Positions 12,222 through 14,185 of a stretch of DNA of 14,185 bases are shown here, one piece after another. Made by a program: the position numbers and the translations under genes. The first letter of the stretch is position 1. Every line of letters begins with the position of its first letter. Source of the stretch: an uncultured Collinsella sp. (lineage in GTDB: Bacteria > Actinomycetota > Coriobacteriia > Coriobacteriales > Coriobacteriaceae); contig CABUGI010000043.1 in assembly GCA_902491055.1 (NCBI GenBank), positions 1 through 14,185 on the forward strand, read 5' to 3'. The notes beneath the pieces were generated by a model. It saw only the letters and a program-made list of their open reading frames with translations. It was not told the DNA's origin and did not search any database.

Positions 12222-14185
12222 ATGGAGCAATCGAGCCTGTTTGGTGACGGCGTGGACATCGATACCGAAACGCCCGCGAGTGCGGATACCGCTGCACCGG
12301 CCGATGCCCGTGCCCAGGCGGCAGCGCGCGCGGCCGAGCTGCGCCACGAGCTCGATTACCACGCCTATCGCTACTACATGCTCGATGCGCCCGAGATCAC
12401 GGACGCCGCCTTCGACAAAATGCTCGTTGAGCTGCAGGAAATCGAGGCGGCCTATCCCGATCTGGTGACGCCAGACAGCTATACCCAGCGCGTGGGCGGC
12501 TACGTGAGCGAGCAGTTTACGCCGGTCACGCACATGGCACGCATGTATTCCATGGACGATGCCATGGATCTGGACGAACTCGACGCATGGCTCCAGCGCA
12601 CCGAGGATGCGCTCGGCGCCGGCAGCGTCACCTATACCTGTGAGCTTAAGATTGACGGTCTGGGCGTGGCGCTTACCTACCAAAACGGCACCTTCGTGCG
12701 CGCGGCCACGCGCGGCGATGGCACCACGGGCGAGGACGTGTCGCTCAACGTGCGCACCATCAAGGATGTGCCCATGCACCTGTCCGAGCCGGCGCTCGCC
12801 CACATGGGCGCCGACCGCGAGCGCACCATCGAGGTACGCGGCGAGGTCTATATGCCCAAGGGCAGCTTTGTCCGCCTGAATGAAGAGGCCGATGCCGAGG
12901 GCCGCGACCCCTTCGCCAACCCGCGCAACGCCGCCGCCGGCAGCCTGCGCCAAAAGGATCCCAAGGTCACAGCACGCCGCGATCTGGCTACCTTTATCTA
13001 CGCCATCGCCGATACCGACCCGTTGCACGTCCACAGCCAGCGCGAGTTTCTGGACTGGCTGCGCAGCGCCGGCTTTAGCGTCAACCCCAACGTGGCACGC
13101 TGCGCCACACCCGCCGAGGTCCACGAGTTCTGTGCCCAGGCGCTTGAGCACCGCGGTGACCTGGACTACGACATCGACGGCGTGGTCGTAAAGGTCGACA
13201 GCTTTCAGCAGCAGCTTGACCTGGGCTTTACTGCCCGCGCACCGCGCTGGGCCATCGCCTTTAAGTTCCCGCCCGAGGAAAAGCAGACCGTCCTGCGCGA
13301 AATTCGCATCCAGGTGGGCCGCACCGGCGTGCTCACGCCGGTCGCCGAGTTCGACCCGGTGATGGTTGCCGGCTCCACCATCGCGCGCGCCACGCTGCAC
13401 AACATCGACGAGATTCGCCGCAAAAACGTGCGCGAGGGCGACACTATCATCGTGCACAAGGCAGGCGACGTAATCCCCGAGGTCGTGGGCCCGGTGCTCG
13501 ACAAGCGCCCGGCCGATTCGGCCGACTGGCACATGCCCGAGGTCTGCCCCGTGTGCGGCAGCCCCGTGGTCCACGAGGACGGCGAGGTTGCCTACCGTTG
13601 CGTCTCCATCGACTGCCCCGCGCAGCTCAAGGAGCGCCTGCTCCACTGGGTGAGCCGCGGCTGCATGGACGTCGACGGCCTAGGCGACGAGATCGTCGAC
13701 AAGATGATCGCCGCCGGCCTGATCCACGATGTCGCGGACTTCTACCAGCTCACGGTCGACGACATCGCCGGACTGGACACGGGGCGCACTTATGCCAGCT
13801 CCAACAGCAAAAAGGGCGTCAAGAAGGGTGACCCCATTCCGGTAGGCCTCAAGACGGCCGAGAAAATCATCGCCGAGCTCAACAAGTCCAAGAGCCAGCC
13901 GCTCGGTCGCGTGCTGTTTGCCCTGGGCATCCGCCACGTGGGCAAGAGCGTGGGCGAGGTCATCGCCGAGCGATTCCTGTCGATTGATAAGCTCATCTTG
14001 GCGAGCGAAGAGGACATCGCCGAGTGCGAGGGCATCGGTCCCAAGATTGCGGCGAGCGTCAAGCAGTTCCTGGCCGTGCCCGAGAACCTTGCCGTGCTGG
14101 AGCGCCTGCGTCAGGCGGGTCTGTCGCTCGAGGTCGACTTGGGCGCCGCGCACGCGCAAGCTGCAGCCGACGCTGGCGTGGCGGG
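12222..14185 (+). CDS. ligA: NAD+-dependent DNA ligase, 3' truncated by window
   Basis: 654 codons are visible and the frame is open at the window edge. The N-terminal Ia domain has YYMLDAPEITDAAFD and LVTPDSYTQRVGG. The nucleotidyltransferase active site is CELKIDGLG with the AMP-accepting K143. VEVRGE-like IEVRGEVYM, NPRNAAAGSLRQ and DIDGVVVKVD are standard motifs. A zinc finger uses C442, C445, C460 and C465, and helix-hairpin-helix repeats follow. The BRCT domain lies beyond the window. LigA seals nicks in replication and repair using NAD+. AAGGAG (12209-12214) precedes the ATG. Two small oddities: residues 1-30 are an extra low-complexity Ala/Asp/Thr tail, and the HhH region contains an inserted Lys/Ser/Gly-rich stretch (TYASSNSKKGVKKGD). 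The 5' neighbour is the MITE-like element. Confidence 0.96.
   Translation, partial: MEQSSLFGDGVDIDTETPASADTAAPADARAQAAARAAELRHELDYHAYRYYMLDAPEITDAAFDKMLVELQEIEAAYPDLVTPDSYTQRVGGYVSEQFTPVTHMARMYSMDDAMDLDELDAWLQRTEDALGAGSVTYTCELKIDGLGVALTYQNGTFVRAATRGDGTTGEDVSLNVRTIKDVPMHLSEPALAHMGADRERTIEVRGEVYMPKGSFVRLNEEADAEGRDPFANPRNAAAGSLRQKDPKVTARRDLATFIYAIADTDPLHVHSQREFLDWLRSAGFSVNPNVARCATPAEVHEFCAQALEHRGDLDYDIDGVVVKVDSFQQQLDLGFTARAPRWAIAFKFPPEEKQTVLREIRIQVGRTGVLTPVAEFDPVMVAGSTIARATLHNIDEIRRKNVREGDTIIVHKAGDVIPEVVGPVLDKRPADSADWHMPEVCPVCGSPVVHEDGEVAYRCVSIDCPAQLKERLLHWVSRGCMDVDGLGDEIVDKMIAAGLIHDVADFYQLTVDDIAGLDTGRTYASSNSKKGVKKGDPIPVGLKTAEKIIAELNKSKSQPLGRVLFALGIRHVGKSVGEVIAERFLSIDKLILASEEDIAECEGIGPKIAASVKQFLAVPENLAVLERLRQAGLSLEVDLGAAHAQAAADAGVA

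Noticed and set aside
12165..13646. 493-codon minus-strand frame opposite ligA
   Set aside because: Shadow of ligA: no recognisable domain, and the plus-strand frame has all ligase motifs.
1..14185. tRNA, rRNA or riboswitch genes
   Set aside because: No cloverleaf, rRNA-like or known riboswitch consensus was noticed in the intergenic regions, but I could not run covariance models.

Overview
The window looks like chromosomal DNA from a GC-rich actinobacterium, most likely a gut Coriobacteriia member close to Collinsella. The evidence is strong G/C preference at third codon positions, a GlnR-like OmpR regulator beside a glutamine synthetase-fold gene, an FMN/Fe-S enoate reductase typical of anaerobes, and several small palindromic intergenic elements. 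The genus is inferred from general knowledge, not from a search.

Layout. 60-2009: enoate/2,4-dienoyl-CoA reductase-type flavoenzyme. 2010-3303: an intrinsic terminator, a short coding-like relic, then an Orc1/Cdc6-like ATPase on the minus strand, preceded by a 10-bp tandem repeat array. 3511-3672: a MITE-like inverted-repeat element. 3806-5654: two unrelated regulators, FadR-type GntR then LacI. 5688-6213: a RelB/DinJ-like domain fused to a MNT-type nucleotidyltransferase, followed by an aborted overlapping ORF. 6309-8359: a glutamine synthetase-fold gene with degraded metal-site residues and a GlnR-like atypical response regulator, with a GlnR-box-like site upstream. 8568-10028: membrane-anchored HtrA-type serine protease. 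10138-11792: an AT-richer minus-strand cluster (XRE regulator, DUF2975-type membrane protein, small secreted protein, membrane-anchored protein). 11909-12113: a second MITE-like element with perfect 26-bp terminal inverted repeats. 12222 to the end: NAD+-dependent DNA ligase, cut by the window edge.

How the parts relate. The GS-like gene, the GlnR-like gene and the putative GlnR box form a plausible nitrogen-control unit. The GS homologue lacks three of the six canonical metal ligands, so it may be a divergent enzyme or a non-catalytic sensor. The RHH-nucleotidyltransferase fusion looks like an orphaned or remodelled toxin-antitoxin antitoxin: a strong ribosome binding site for a downstream partner remains, but that ORF ends after 14 codons. 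XRE plus DUF2975 is a known pair type. The ATPase, the minus-strand cluster and the two MITE-like elements are the accessory parts; ligA and htrA are housekeeping.
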